Source: Bryum argenteum (taxonomy: Eukaryota > Streptophyta > Bryopsida > Bryales > Bryaceae). From it: a stretch of DNA of 64,000 nucleotides. The DNA is taken from positions 11,762,727-11,826,726 of the forward strand of contig CM073327.1 of assembly GCA_037043015.1 (NCBI GenBank). The letters are read 5' to 3'. This document shows positions 11,700 through 21,995 of the stretch, in pieces. The first letter of the stretch is position 1. Each line of letters starts with the position of its first letter. Made by a program: the position numbers and the translations under genes. The notes under the pieces were generated by a model. That model had not been told where the DNA came from. It ran no database searches and worked only from the letters and a program-made list of their open reading frames with translations.

Positions 11700-12806
11700 G
11701 TGATAGACAGTTGCACTCCAATGGCCTTGAGAGATAGCCTGATGGCTGAGAGCTCGAAGCTAGATGACAAAAACTATAGCATTTGGGAGTTTAAGATGCG
11801 CAATCTTCTCAACAGAGACGATGCACTGAAACTCGTAGATCCACCTAGCGGGACAGTAGCACCCACCGATCCCGATGAGAAAGCAGCATTAGAGTCAGCA
11901 AAACAGAAGGCACTCACTCTTATAGCGTTGTCAGTCAAAGATAGTATAATACCGTACATAGCCAACATTTCCGAACCTGATGTTTGCTGGAAGGTGTTGA
12001 GAGATCTCTTCGCCAACTCAACTAACTCTCGAAAACTCATGTTGCGCAGACAGCTGGCAACTCTCAAAATGTGCGAAGGCGCCACCACGTCCAGTTTCCT
12101 GCAACAAGTCACCGAACTTGTGAACGAATTTGCAGCAGTAGGCGAAACCATCCCAGACGATGAGCTTGTAGAGCACATCCTGATGGCACTACCCGATTCG
12201 TTCGAGGTTCTGGTCAACACTATAATGTATAGGGAGAAACTTCCAACCCCCGCAGTGCTTACCGCAACGTTACTGCAGGATGAACTCCGGCGCAATCAGA
12301 GAGCATCAAGGCGCACCGACGCAGAAGCCTTGCTTGTCAGGAACGCTGGTCGAAACTCGGCGAACCGAAGACCGTCCAGTGGGAGCGATGATGGACGCCA
12401 GAAAATCATCAGATCTGCCACCACCTGCCACTACTGCGGACAGAAGGGTCACTGGCTGCGCAACTGCCCCGAACTCGCTACAGAAGTAAAGAAACGGAGA
12501 GCTAGTCGCGCTGAACAAACCACTGTCAATCTAGTTGATAACTTTGAAGGGGATGATTTCGATTCCTATGACAGCTTTCCTGATATAGTTGCTGAAGCAG
12601 ATCTAACCGTGAATATCACGGAAATCAACCTAACTCATAGCAAAGGAGAAGATTGGTATCTAGATAGCGGAACTTCTAGACATGTCACAGGACAAAAGAA
12701 TCTCTTGTCTGATCTCAAAGGAGGAAACCACTCTAAAGTTAGCACTGCCGGTGGAGAGCGATTGACTGTAGCCGGACAAGGGTCAGTGGATATTTCTACT
12801 GCCTGA
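11700..12806 (+). pseudogene. copia 1 gag and protease
   Basis: A 368-codon frame. The N-terminal half is the helical gag (UBN2-type) region, with NYSIWEFKMRNLL early and a central SRKLMLRRQLATLKM helix. A single zinc knuckle CHYCGQKGHWLRNC lies about 240 residues in, followed by the aspartic protease motif WYLDSGTSRHVTG; Thr instead of the usual Ala after DSG is seen in copia proteases. The frame is closed by a TGA at 12804-12806, after which the same frame continues into the integrase part, so the stop is a mutation within one original polyprotein. A start upstream of the second Met (MALRDSL) is uncertain. The product would form the virus-like particle and mature it. Confidence 0.85.
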
Positions 12807-15800
12807 GGTGGAATAAAACTGGACGAAGTTCTATACGTACCTGGAGTGACCAAAAATTTAATCTCTGTGGGCACAATCACTGACGACCAACAGAACTTCA
12901 AAGTTCTGTTTGATTCAAGATCTGTCTGGATCCTCCAAAACATACCATCTCCCGACCCTGCCAACATCGTGGCTACAGGCAGGCGCGACACAAGAAACGG
13001 TCTCTACAGGTTTCGTCCTCCAGAAGGGCTCCTGAACCTAGCCGTCTCTGCATCCAAACAACACCGAGCGAACTTATGGCACAAGCGGCTCGGGCACGTG
13101 AATTTCAAAGCCCTCAAGTACATGACAGTTCACAACAAGGTAACAGGACTACATGCGATTGAGCTTCAAGAACCTCCATCATTCTGTTCGAGCTGCCGCC
13201 TCGGTAAACAGCACCGACAGCGACTCATACTACGCAGACAACAAACCCCAGATGGTGCCATCCAACCGCGACCACCTTCCACGGCTGGCAGTACCAGAAC
13301 GATGCGACCCCTTGAGCTGGTACACTTCGACCTCTGTGGACCAATGTCAGTAGCATCTACCTCTGGCTCAAAATATATGATGACCATCACGGACGATTTC
13401 AGTAGGTTCACATTTCCTAAAGCACAAAGATGAGACTCTACCACGATTCAAACAGTTCAAAACCATGGTAGAACTCCAAAGCAACTTCAAACTTAAGGCG
13501 ATTCGTTCGGATAGAGGAGGGGAATATCTTTCAAAAGAATTCCAAGCCTGGTGCAATAACACTGGAATATTGCGCCAGTACACTCAAAGCTACACCCCCA
13601 TCAAAATGGGGTAGCTGCGAGGAAGAATCGTACTCTCCTTGACAAAGCAAGGTGCATGGCCTTCGAAAGCAAGATCCCACCTTTCCTATGGACTAAAGCA
13701 CTATCAACTGCTAATTACCTTACCAACAGGATCTCCACTCGAGCAAACGAAGGTGACACTCCCTTCGCACGCCTCACAGGTACTTTACCTTCTATTGCTC
13801 ATCTCAAAACATTCGGATGCAAATCATTTGTACTAGACACTACTCCAAACCGGAACAAATGGGCTCACCGGTCGCAGGAGTGTGTCTTCTTGGGTTACGA
13901 TGCTGACTCTCGAGGCTACAGAAATTATCATCGTCCCACAAGGAAGATATTAATTTCTAAAGATGTGGATTTCGATGAGGATAATTTTCCTTGCAATCCA
14001 AGTCACTCCACTACCGCAACATCCAAAGAGCCAGCAGAGGAACAGACGAACTGGTCCACTGACATCTTACCCGAGGTAACCCACAACTCGTTCCTACCTC
14101 TGAATCACTCTCTATCTTCTCAGTTGCCTCCGTCGATCACTGCTAGTCCTCGATCTCCTCCTGTAACTCATCAATCTGTGCCAGCAGAGCCTTCACCCTC
14201 ACCTATATCCCAGTTCCCAAACTCAACCACTTTTGCACAGGTCCATCCAATCTTACCTCCCAACTCAACCATTCTCAACCATATCCCCGATCCTTTCTTC
14301 GACTTCCTCAAACCATCTGATCCTCTACCTATTCCTGCTCAGATCAACCCACAGTCCCACATCCCTTCAATCAGTAGTACTCCCACTCCAATTTCCGACC
14401 TCTCAGTTAACATTCCCATAAGCCCAGATTTGTCTCACCTTGCGCAGTTCCCTGTTCATACCTACCATAGGAGAACTCCGGAAGGAGAAGATGCACCTCC
14501 CTTCCTAACTCGTAGTAGCAGGTCTCGCAAACCTCCAACTCACCTTTCAGATTATCACCTCCACGTCATCGACGAGCCCTCGTCTTTTCCTCTGCCGGTC
14601 GATGTTCACGCGGCCCTACAACATCCGGGCTGGAAGGCAGCCATGGAGAGCGAACTGGCGTCCATACATCGCAATGACACCTGGGACATCGTTCCTTTAC
14701 CTCCAGGACGGAAGGCCATCTCGACCAAGTGGATTTACAAGGTCAAAACCAACGCTGACGGAACTCCCGCCAAACTGAAGGCTCGCCTTGTAGAAAGGGG
14801 TTTCAACAACAAGCAGGGTTGGACTATACCGAAACTTTTGCTCTTGTAGTGAAATGGAACACCCTGCGCACCATTGTAGCCCTTGCTGGTCATCACTCAT
14901 GGAAAATCTACCATCTAGACGTCAAAACAGCATTCCTAAATGGCTTGATCACTGAAGAACTCTATGTTAAGCCGCCCCCTGGATTTACCTACTCCGATCC
15001 CAGCCAAGCTTGCCGCTTGAAGAAGGCCATGTACGGCCTCAAACAAGCGCCGAGAGCTTGGTACGCAAACATTGACTCTTACCTCACCAGCCAACAACTC
15101 ACCAAGTCAGGTGCGGACCCCAACCTATACTTTCTCGAAGCTGGAGGGAAGATCACCATCCTACTACTATATGTCGACGACATATATATCGCAGGAAGTC
15201 ACGACTCCCATATTTCCAGCATCAGGACCAACATACAGACCCGCTTTGATATGAGTGACCTCGGTCTGTTAACGTACTCACTGGGTTTGGAGTTCCTATT
15301 CAGCGATATAGGGATTCTAATTACACAGAGGCAATACCTGAAGGAAATGCTCTCAGAATTCGGACTGGCGGAGTGCCGCCCTGTCCATACTCCACTCGCG
15401 GAAAAGATCAAGCTCTTACCTGATATGTCTGCTCCAAGCGCTGACTCCACCACCTATCAGAGGATGGTTGAAAAATTGATTTTCTTGACACACACGCGCC
15501 CGGATATATCCCATGCTGTGAGCCTAGTGAGCCGATTCATGAGTCAACCACAAGAGCCGCATCTGCAAGCAGTAAAGCACATATTCAGGTACCTTAAAAG
15601 CTCCATGAACTCTGCCCTGTCTTACCAGCGAGGGGGGGGGTATCACCCTTCGTGGATTCACAGACTCAGATTGGGCGGGGGATTCCCATGATCGCAAATC
15701 CACAACGGGATTTATCTTCTTTCTTGGAGGAACTCCTGTGACCTGGAACTGCAAAAAACAACAGACTGTGGCACTGTCATCGACAGAAGCAGAGTATATG

Positions 15801-16187
15801 GCCCTCACCGAAGGTACCAAAGAAGCGATATGGCTGAGGCGTCTCCTGGGGGAACTCAAACTGCTGGACCTCAGCACTCCCACGATCCTGCACGGAGACA
15901 ATCAGGGCAGTTTAAACCTTGCTTACAATCCTATCTACCATAGCAGGACTAAGCATGTAGAAGTTCGATACCACTTTGTGAGAGAGAAGGTACTCTCAGG
16001 AGAAATAGCACTAGAATTTGTGTCCTCAAACAATCAAATTGCAGATATTTTTACAAAATCTCTGGAAAGAGCGGCCTTCGAAGGGATTCGTAAGCAATTA
16101 GGGTTAGTATATTTGCCGAAGCAAGAAGAATCGCAGACAGTGACAGATGGAGCAATAGGTGGTACCCGAAGGCTCTCAATTTTATAA
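12807..16187 (+). pseudogene. copia 1 pol: integrase, reverse transcriptase, RNase H (frameshifted)
   Basis: Pieces in successive frames follow copia order. They are the pre-integrase zinc region (LWHKRLGHVNF, about 13,075), integrase with HFDLCGP (first Asp) and IRSDRGGEY (second Asp) near 13,330 and 13,500, reverse transcriptase from about 14,600 with KARLVERGF, LDVKTAFLNG, AMYGLKQAPRAW and the catalytic YVDDIYIAG near 15,175, and RNase H with ALSSTEAEYMAL and KHVEVRYHFVRE near 15,780-15,970. Frame breaks lie near 13,433, 13,600 (a C run), 14,815 and at a run of nine G at about 15,632. Catalytic residues seen are intact; the breaks are small indels, consistent with ageing after insertion. 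Confidence 0.9.
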
Positions 16188-16260
16188 GGAGAATTGCCGC
16201 TCAAAACAACTGGAAGGACACTCTTCCAGCAGACTCGAACTAGGTCACCTTGTGACTTAC

Positions 16261-16707
16261 TCAATCGAAAAATCTCGCCCAAGAACTATAGCTACCCATC
16301 TCAATACCTAATCTCGGAGCAAGAAGCTCCTCATGAACTACAGGTGCTCCCACTGGACCGTATCTGGAAAGGATGTAATTCCACTCGTACGAATCTTCAA
16401 CTAGGAGACGCCACCTCCTGTTTACACCTCGCAGCTGCAACAGCGAAGCGGGCGACTCCGCCACCAACGGCCACAGTCGATTCTCCACAACGTCATCAGG
16501 GAGAACATGGAAGTAATTCCCTATGATCACTCCTTTATCGACTTGCTCAGGAGAGAAGACAGGGTGGGCGCTCCCGCTCACCCTAACCTCTGGAAAAGGC
16601 GATGGCACTCCGTCTTCCTTGCTTGCGGAGCTTTGATACCATCGACCTAACCAGAAGAAGACCACCGCCAGCATGCTCCAAATTGAAGGATCAATCTGCA
16701 ACAACAA
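16261..16707 (-). CDS. F-box protein ORF captured inside copia 1
   Basis: A 148-codon open frame antisense to the retrotransposon, lying wholly between its RNase H and right LTR. Residues about 67-110 read as an F-box: LPDDVVENRLWPLVAESPAS followed by LLQLRGVNRRWRLLVED, with the usual Leu-Pro start, the buried Leu series and the Arg-Arg-Trp before the last helix. F-boxes bind SKP1 in SCF ubiquitin ligases. The N-terminus (Trp- and Phe-rich, residues 9-24) is hydrophobic and could be an intron-derived or chance extension. No substrate-binding domain (kelch, LRR) follows; the frame stops about 40 residues after the box. It is probably a host gene fragment picked up by the element. Whether it is transcribed is unknown. 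Confidence 0.7.
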   Translation of the reverse strand: MLLQIDPSIWSMLAVVFFWLGRWYQSSASKEDGVPSPFPEVRVSGSAHPVFSPEQVDKGVIIGNYFHVLPDDVVENRLWPLVAESPASLLQLRGVNRRWRLLVEDSYEWNYILSRYGPVGAPVVHEELLAPRLGIEMGSYSSWARFFD

Positions 16708-16829
16708 CCAAGCTCGTCCATAGCTCTATCACTCTAGCTAATTCTACTGTCTGAACCCGTCTGCACACCAAATTGTGACCATCGCCAGGGCGAAAAATGC
16801 TTAACTCCAGCGTCGTAAGCGAGGGGGAG

Positions 16830-17045
16830 TGTAGGCGATCCCAGTGCCTCCAGCGTGGCAACTGACGTGGCACGCAGTCTTAGGGGACAGAAGTCCTGCA
16901 GCATTCGTCCATGTCTGTTAGTACACTGATAGACGTATGCTAGCCGCCAGCGATTAGGTTTCCAGGGACCGATCACCTGTGTAAGTACTTACGATATCAA
17001 TCGAATGAGCATCTGTCTTACTGCTCTTTCACAAAGTCGTCTTCA
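16830..17045 (+). repeat. Right LTR of copia 1
   Basis: Begins TGTAGG and ends CTTCA, preceded by a purine tract and followed by the ATAAG target duplication. Its first 90 bases differ strongly from the left LTR. Confidence 0.9.
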
Positions 17046-17079
17046 ATAAGTACTTGACTCATGCAAATGCAAATTGGAG

Positions 17080-17836
17080 AACAATTACCAATGAATTGTT
17101 CAGCCCCTTTCCGGTCATAGATTGTTATCTCGCATGAAATGGTGCGTTCTGACACAATCATAGGATAGGAAAAGAATTACATACCCACAGCTCAGCTTCG
17201 ACAGTCACCGTGAAAATTGTATACAATACACCCCACTAGAACACTACTCGCTGAACCCCACTACAACACAAGGTACGTCCACTTATGTTTGCTTCCCGAA
17301 AGAATGGTGCGCCTGATGATTGATGCCTCGTAACCAATACAACCACCAGAACTTGTAAGGATCTAGGGTTCAGATTGTAGCAACGACACGGTTAGCCGTA
17401 TTTGTCAGCGTCAGTAGGGGCAAGCCGTTCGCCGCAGTCTCCACAAAAGCCAGCACCACGTCAATCATGCCGGCCAAAGAGTAAACAGCCGTGGCACCGC
17501 CACGAGAGGAACTTTAATGGTCTTCTCGTCGCCATCGATAGTTAATGTGATCGTCACCAGCCCATCCGCCTTCACAGACACTTCAATGGGCGCCTTCAAC
17601 GTGTGCCTTCAATGTGTGCCTTCAACGTGTGCCTTCAACGTGTGCCTTCACAGACACTTCAATGGGCACCTTCAACGTGTGCCTTCAATGTGTGCCTTCA
17701 ACGTGTGCCTTCAACGTGTGCCTTCACAGACACTTCAATCTGCGCCTTCATCGCTCCTTCAGAGACTCGAAGGCAACTGAAGGAGCGATGGAAGGAGCGA
17801 ATGGATGATGAATTCATGGCGGGGTGACACTGGTAG
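17080..17836 (-). pseudogene. Secreted-protein family pseudogene (copy B)
   Basis: Flank landmarks of the family occur at 17,095-17,240. The minus strand from about 17,590 to 17,400 still encodes family-like text: PIEVSVKADGLVTITL, then DGDEKTIKVPL, where the intact copy has KKLTVTISV and GEVKKIDIPL. The frame is broken near 17,480. The N-terminal half is missing: a minisatellite at 17,575-17,745 runs directly into the 5' untranslated part (GGAGCGAATGGATGATG, 17,790-17,815). The promoter part is found only at 19.69-19.81 kb because a foldback element and other DNA lie between. Clearly non-functional. Confidence 0.75.
17575..17745. repeat. Minisatellite grown inside pseudogene copy B
   Basis: Tandem units of about 13 bases, CCTTCAACGTGTG with variants CCTTCAATGTGTG, organised in two larger blocks each introduced by CCTTCACAGACACTTCAATG. 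The block phrase is itself derived from the family's coding sequence at that point. Confidence 0.85.
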
Positions 17837-17928
17837 TTCAGTTTGACTGGCTTATTGGACACATGACTGGCTTTTTCCGGTCATACCCCCATGGTAAATT
17901 GTTTGTAGGTCTTAAGTGTTCATGTTAT

Positions 17929-18804
17929 TTAACCCTTAAACGCCCATGGGGTCTAAAAGGGGAGCCCAAAATTGAATCAGAGCATCTTTTGGACTTGGGC
18001 ATCATGAATAGTGCATTTTTTGAACTTGGGCATCATGAATGAACTAAATCAACCAATCAATGATGAGCTTGCAACCTCCTACAAGGTTATGTACAACCCC
18101 AACCTACCTACCACAATCCTTTCAAAGCACAAAATCACTCATATACATGTATTGTCATTTAAACGGTAAAATTTCACTTTTTGAATACATCGCAAGGAGA
18201 TGACCAGTTTGACACCAAAATATAAGTGAAAAGTTCATTACAGTGAGAGCTCTAGAGCAGATCGTGTTGGAAAAGAACCCCTCGGGCTCTCTTGGACGTT
18301 TAAGGGTTAAACGCCCTAACAAGCGCAAGGGGCTTTTCTTCCTAACAGAATTGCTCTGAAGCTCTCACTCTACTCAACTTTTCACTTGTATTTTGATGTC
18401 AAACTAGTCACCTTCTTATGGTTCTAATTTTCCCCTTGTCCGGTGGCCATTGGAATATTAGCATTACGAACGGGTCACACTTCATTCACACCGTCCCTTT
18501 AGAAAGGGCCGGAGTTTCTCTCTATCTATCTATCACCTTCTTATGATGCATTCAAAAAGTGAAATTTACAATTCAAATCACAATTTGTATGAGTGACTTT
18601 GTGTAGTTTGAAAGGATTGTGGTAGGTAGGTTGGGGTTGTACATACATAACCTTGTAGGTGGTTCCAAGCTCATCATTGATCAATTGGTTCATTCATGAT
18701 GCCCAAGTTCAAAAAGTGCACTATTCATGATGCCCAAGTCCAAAAGATGTTGTGATCCAATTTTGGGCTGCCCGTTTCAGACCCCATGGGCGTTGAAGGG
18801 TTAA
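17929..18804. mobile_element. Large foldback element with TTAA-CCC...GGG-TTAA ends
   Basis: The left arm (about 17,929-18,300) and right arm (about 18,320-18,804) are inverted copies over their full length, both carrying CTTTTGGACTTGGGCATCATG and CCCCAACCTACCTACCAC. Ends are TTAACCCTTAAACGCCC on the left and its near-inverse on the right; the same end motif recurs at the centre (18,297-18,315), so the structure is an inverted duplication of a roughly 380-bp element. The right arm is interrupted by a SINE fragment. No coding. Confidence 0.8.
18421..18532 (+). mobile_element. 5'-truncated SINE inside the foldback
   Basis: A 112-bp insert flanked by an exact 13-bp duplication TCACCTTCTTATG (18,408-18,420 and 18,533-18,545). 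Its end (CATTCACACCG, then GGAGTTTCTCT and a CTATCTATC tail) matches the tail region of the SINE at 53,528-53,864 in reverse. The tRNA-like head is absent, as expected of a 5'-truncated copy. Confidence 0.75.
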
Positions 18805-19685
18805 GCTAAATTGATAGAGTACTTGTATTTTGATTGGTAATAATAAGTCATAACTAGTCTAAATTTGAAGAAATTGACACTTTTGCAACAAAATGGCATA
18901 ATTGAAAACATTAGTGCTAAACCTATGTTGAAACACTTGAAAATGTTTCAACCTCGTTGAAACACTAAATTCTCTCTCATAGTTTCAACAAGTGCTCTTC
19001 GGTAAATTTTTAAAAGGTCAAAAATTGAAGCACTTCAATAGTGTTTGAGCAACTGCTCTTCAATAGATTTTGGTGGCCTTTCTATTTGTCCCATTATCCT
19101 ATATTAATTCTAGCACTAAGTGCTCGTTTAAAGAATATAAGGATGGACTTAACTTTCATTCTACACTATAGTGCGAGAGTTGCAATGTAGAATTGTAGTG
19201 CAAAACTAGCATAACATTAAAGAGGAGTTTATTCTTGGAACATTTCTATCAATGAAATTATGAAAAATTACTTTGAAAAGACTTTTTTCTTGAAATTTAC
19301 AATATTAAAGATTCTAATGTAGATGGGTTGAAACACCATAGAGAGGTGTTCAAACACTAGGTTGTTCAGAGTGTTTCAACAATTTAAACCACCCCTTTCA
19401 AACATTATTTGGTCGTTCAAACACTGTAGAAGCAGTCTGTGTTTCACACTATGTTAAAACATACATTTTGCACAAGTGGAAACCCCACCATCGATGTTAT
19501 GATTTTCTGGACATGAAAACCTCAAAATAGGTGTGGAGAACTCCCACCTTCTTATATAATAAAGAAAGTAGCACATGTGTTTTCCTTGCTCTTGTGATCG
19601 TGTCGCAATTAGCACAGGTGCTTTCCTTGCAACTGAGCTACCAGCACTTTGGAATATTCTGTTTCATGAATTTCATCCTGTGATC
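18805..19685. other. Intergenic with many GTTGAAACAC/GTTTCAAC words
   Basis: No gene recognised. The word GTTTCAAC or its inverse recurs many times between 18,920 and 19,460, suggesting an eroded repeat. It lies within the insertion separating pseudogene copy B from its promoter. Confidence 0.4.
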
Positions 19686-19813
19686 CTGTGTACTGTGCAG
19701 TTTGAAGTCGGGACTCGGGGACTCGATCGACGGCGATCCGCGGATGTCGATAATTCGAGAGGGGAAGTTAAGAAAGCGTTGTTTCATGAATCTCATGTCT
19801 GCTGGAAGGATTT
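19686..19813 (-). repeat. Relic promoter/5' flank of copy B
   Basis: CAGTTTGAA, GACTCGGGGACTCGATCGACGG, then GGGGAAGTTAAGAAAGCG and TCTCATGTCTGCTGGAAGG match the upstream region of copies C and D in order. It is separated from its gene body by about 1.85 kb of inserted DNA. Confidence 0.65.
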
Positions 19814-20142
19814 GGGCCTATTCTCATGTGAGACCCGTCCCCGTGAAGCCTTTGGCCACTGTTAAGGAAAGATTGTGAAGGGCCATTCACATGTCTTTCC
19901 TTAAAGTCCAATTTATGTCCTCCATTTGAGGAAGCACTATTCATCCTCAAAAAGGCAAAGACAAGAGGACAAAGCCTCCAAATGTGTATTACGGGTTCTA
20001 TTTTTATTTCAAGGGTTTGCCACCTCCCCTTGACAAGCACTTGGAATTCTACAGGCTCCCATAAAACTAATTAGAGGTTGGGTTGTATGAAAATGGACTG
20101 CTTTTTGAAAACCCTCTTTTAAGTCTCACATGAGAATGGGCC
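19814..20142. mobile_element. MITE-like inverted-repeat element, about 330 bp
   Basis: The left end GGGCCTATTCTCATGTGAGAC and the inverse of the right end (GGCCCATTCTCATGTGAGAC) form a 20-base inverted repeat. The element interrupts the copy B upstream region. The target duplication is unclear and there is no coding. Confidence 0.6.
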
Positions 20143-20850
20143 TTAGCCCTTAGGGCCTTTTCAGTTACAGTAGCTAGCTTTGCGCACATCTCTCGGCGGA
20201 TTTCCTTCGCACAGTCTGTTACGTGCAGGCACCCATTTCCGACCAAGGTCATGATTAAAGTCAATGTCGATGTGTAGAGCTACTTGCCTAGCATTGCGAA
20301 ATAGGGAATGTAGTACTGTAACCATTTTTCAATTTGATTGTACGGTGGATTGCGTTGACGCCAGGGTAACATCGTCCGGGACAGGTGAGAAGAGGACGCT
20401 CTCTAGAGTGTAAATGTAAGTATGTGACGTGCCAACAACGTGGGCAACATTGCTTGCGCTCTCACATTGTCCGTCGTGGCTGAAGGTATTGCTAGCACTG
20501 ACATTTCCTCGAATCCTCGTTCCTCTTCCGTGGTCGGAGAAAACTTTAAGTACCTGTATTGGCAGCTCGAATACCTCTCGTCAGCAGACACTTCCATTAT
20601 TCCGTGTGCGACTGACAAGTCCCAACACCGTTGATAGTATAACTTGGTACACTCCGCTCGGCCTTCGGACAGAAGCTGACAGGTCCACATATCCAGAACA
20701 CTTTGTTACTCCAATTTCAAATTTGGAGGTAATGAACGCAAGCTATTTGCTAGCACAATAAGCAATTCACGATAACATGTCTTCTTGACACTTCATTTCA
20801 CTTCAAAAGGCGGTAATTAATGATTTATCCGGCCCCTTTCAATTCATAGA
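20143..20850. other. Intergenic, nothing recognised
   Basis: Continuation of family upstream DNA (TGCGCACA, TCTCGGCGGA) then unique sequence. Open frames of 95-110 codons in both strands at 20.4-20.76 kb overlap each other and show no motif. Confidence 0.35.
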
Positions 20851-20854
20851 ATGT

Positions 20855-21995
20855 CATCCCCCGTGTAATGTTGCGGCCTGATGACACGATTACAGTATGA
20901 GAGAAAAATCATTCACCCACAGTCCAGCTCCCACAGCTACTGTGAAATATATGTCTACAATGATCCCAACTCGCCACACTACTTAGATACTGCACCCCAC
21001 TGTATCAATTCATGGTACTTCTACCTACTACTACTCTCACGAGTTCGAATTTCCAAAGAATGGTGCGTTCGAAAATCGATGCCCGCTTGCATAGTTGCAC
21101 GCTAATCAACCACAACCGCCTGACCTTGAGAGAGGGACTAGGGAACAGCTGGAAGAGCTTCCTAAACCGTTGACGTAACTGTGGCAATGACAGTGCCAGC
21201 CTTGCCTATGATATCCAATTTGCTCACAGTGCCCGTGACAGTCTCCTTGAGACCCAGCACCACGGTGAGCACATTGTTCACAAGCGTCAGCACGTCCGCA
21301 AGAGGAATATCAATCTTCTTCACCTCGCCGTTGATCGTCACTGTCAGTACCAGCACCTTCTCCACCGTCACGGAAATGGTCACCGTCAGCTTCTTCACAA
21401 GCCCCGTCACAGCATCCAACTCGATGGGCACAGGCACATCCTTTACGCCATCCACGACGCCATCCACGACCACGAGGATTGGGGAGACGGTATTGGTGGC
21501 GACGGCGAGGACATCCATTACAGTATCCCCCTTAGGTTCTTTAATATAGTCGCCAGTGTGCCCACCACTCCGCCCACCACTTCGCCCACCGCTCCGCCCA
21601 ATCCGCCCAGGTCGAGCTTGGACGTCTCGGCGAGGTCGCGCCCTGCATTGGCCGACACGCAGAAGCTGGCCACCAGGAGGCCCAGAATCATCAAAGTTCG
21701 CGATGTGGAGGCCATGGCTCTAGCTCGACGGTTGCCTGGAGGTGCTTTGCAGCTAGACACTGGAAGGCAACTGAGGGAGCGATAGAGCGAATGGATGATG
21801 GAAGCATGGCAGGGTGACCCTGCTATATACAATTTGAAATCGTGACTCGGGGACGTGATCGACGACGATGCGCACATGTCGTCGGATCGAGAGTAGGGAT
21901 GAGGAAGTTAAGAAAAAGCGTTGTTTCATGAGTCTCATGTCTGCTGAAAGGATTCACCGCCTTTCCAGATAGCTACCTGATCGCACACATTGCGG
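20855..21995 (-). repeat. Recent segmental duplication, copy C block
   Basis: About 1.14 kb that is nearly identical to 30,520-31,673: 3' flank, whole gene, TATA region and upstream DNA to CACATTGCGG. Only scattered single-base differences were seen, plus a 1-base deletion in the gene and a roughly 10-base ATGAGTCTC insertion difference upstream. Identity ends abruptly at both sides. Confidence 0.9.
21162..21715 (-). pseudogene. Secreted-protein family, copy C (single-base frameshift)
   Basis: Same gene as the intact copy at 30,829-31,383. Translation starts at MASTSRTL (ATG at 21,713-21,715), reads through the signal peptide and Gly/Val region, and then loses one A at about 21,534 (CCTTAGG here, CCTTAAGG in the intact copy). 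The shifted frame ends almost at once after LKNLRGIL. The downstream two thirds stay open in the original frame. A TATA-like TTGTATATAG is kept about 110 bases upstream. Because the rest is so close to the intact copy, the loss is very recent. Confidence 0.85.

Larger units (their letters stand above)
11390..17045 (+). mobile_element. Ty1/copia LTR retrotransposon 1 (decayed, with antisense F-box ORF)
   Basis: A complete insertion: LTRs of 213 and 216 bases, TG...CA ends, an exact 5-bp target duplication ATAAG (11385-11389 and 17046-17050), a primer-binding site right after the left LTR and a purine tract (GCGAGGGGGAG) right before the right LTR. The internal order is gag, protease, integrase, reverse transcriptase, RNase H, which defines copia. 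Several frameshifts and a stop make it non-autonomous. About 640 bases between RNase H and the right LTR hold an antisense F-box ORF, unusual for a copia element. It is inserted between relics of the secreted-protein family. Confidence 0.95.

Noticed and set aside
17517..17827. Cys-rich repeat proteins read from the plus strand at 17.5-17.8 kb
   Set aside because: The repeated Cys/Val/Pro words come from the 13-bp minisatellite in all three frames.
21181..21785. Plus-strand open frames opposite the secreted-protein gene (also 30,854-31,453)
   Set aside because: They are the antisense of the signal-peptide protein, rich in Thr/Ser/Pro as expected from antisense of Val/Gly codons, and have no independent features.
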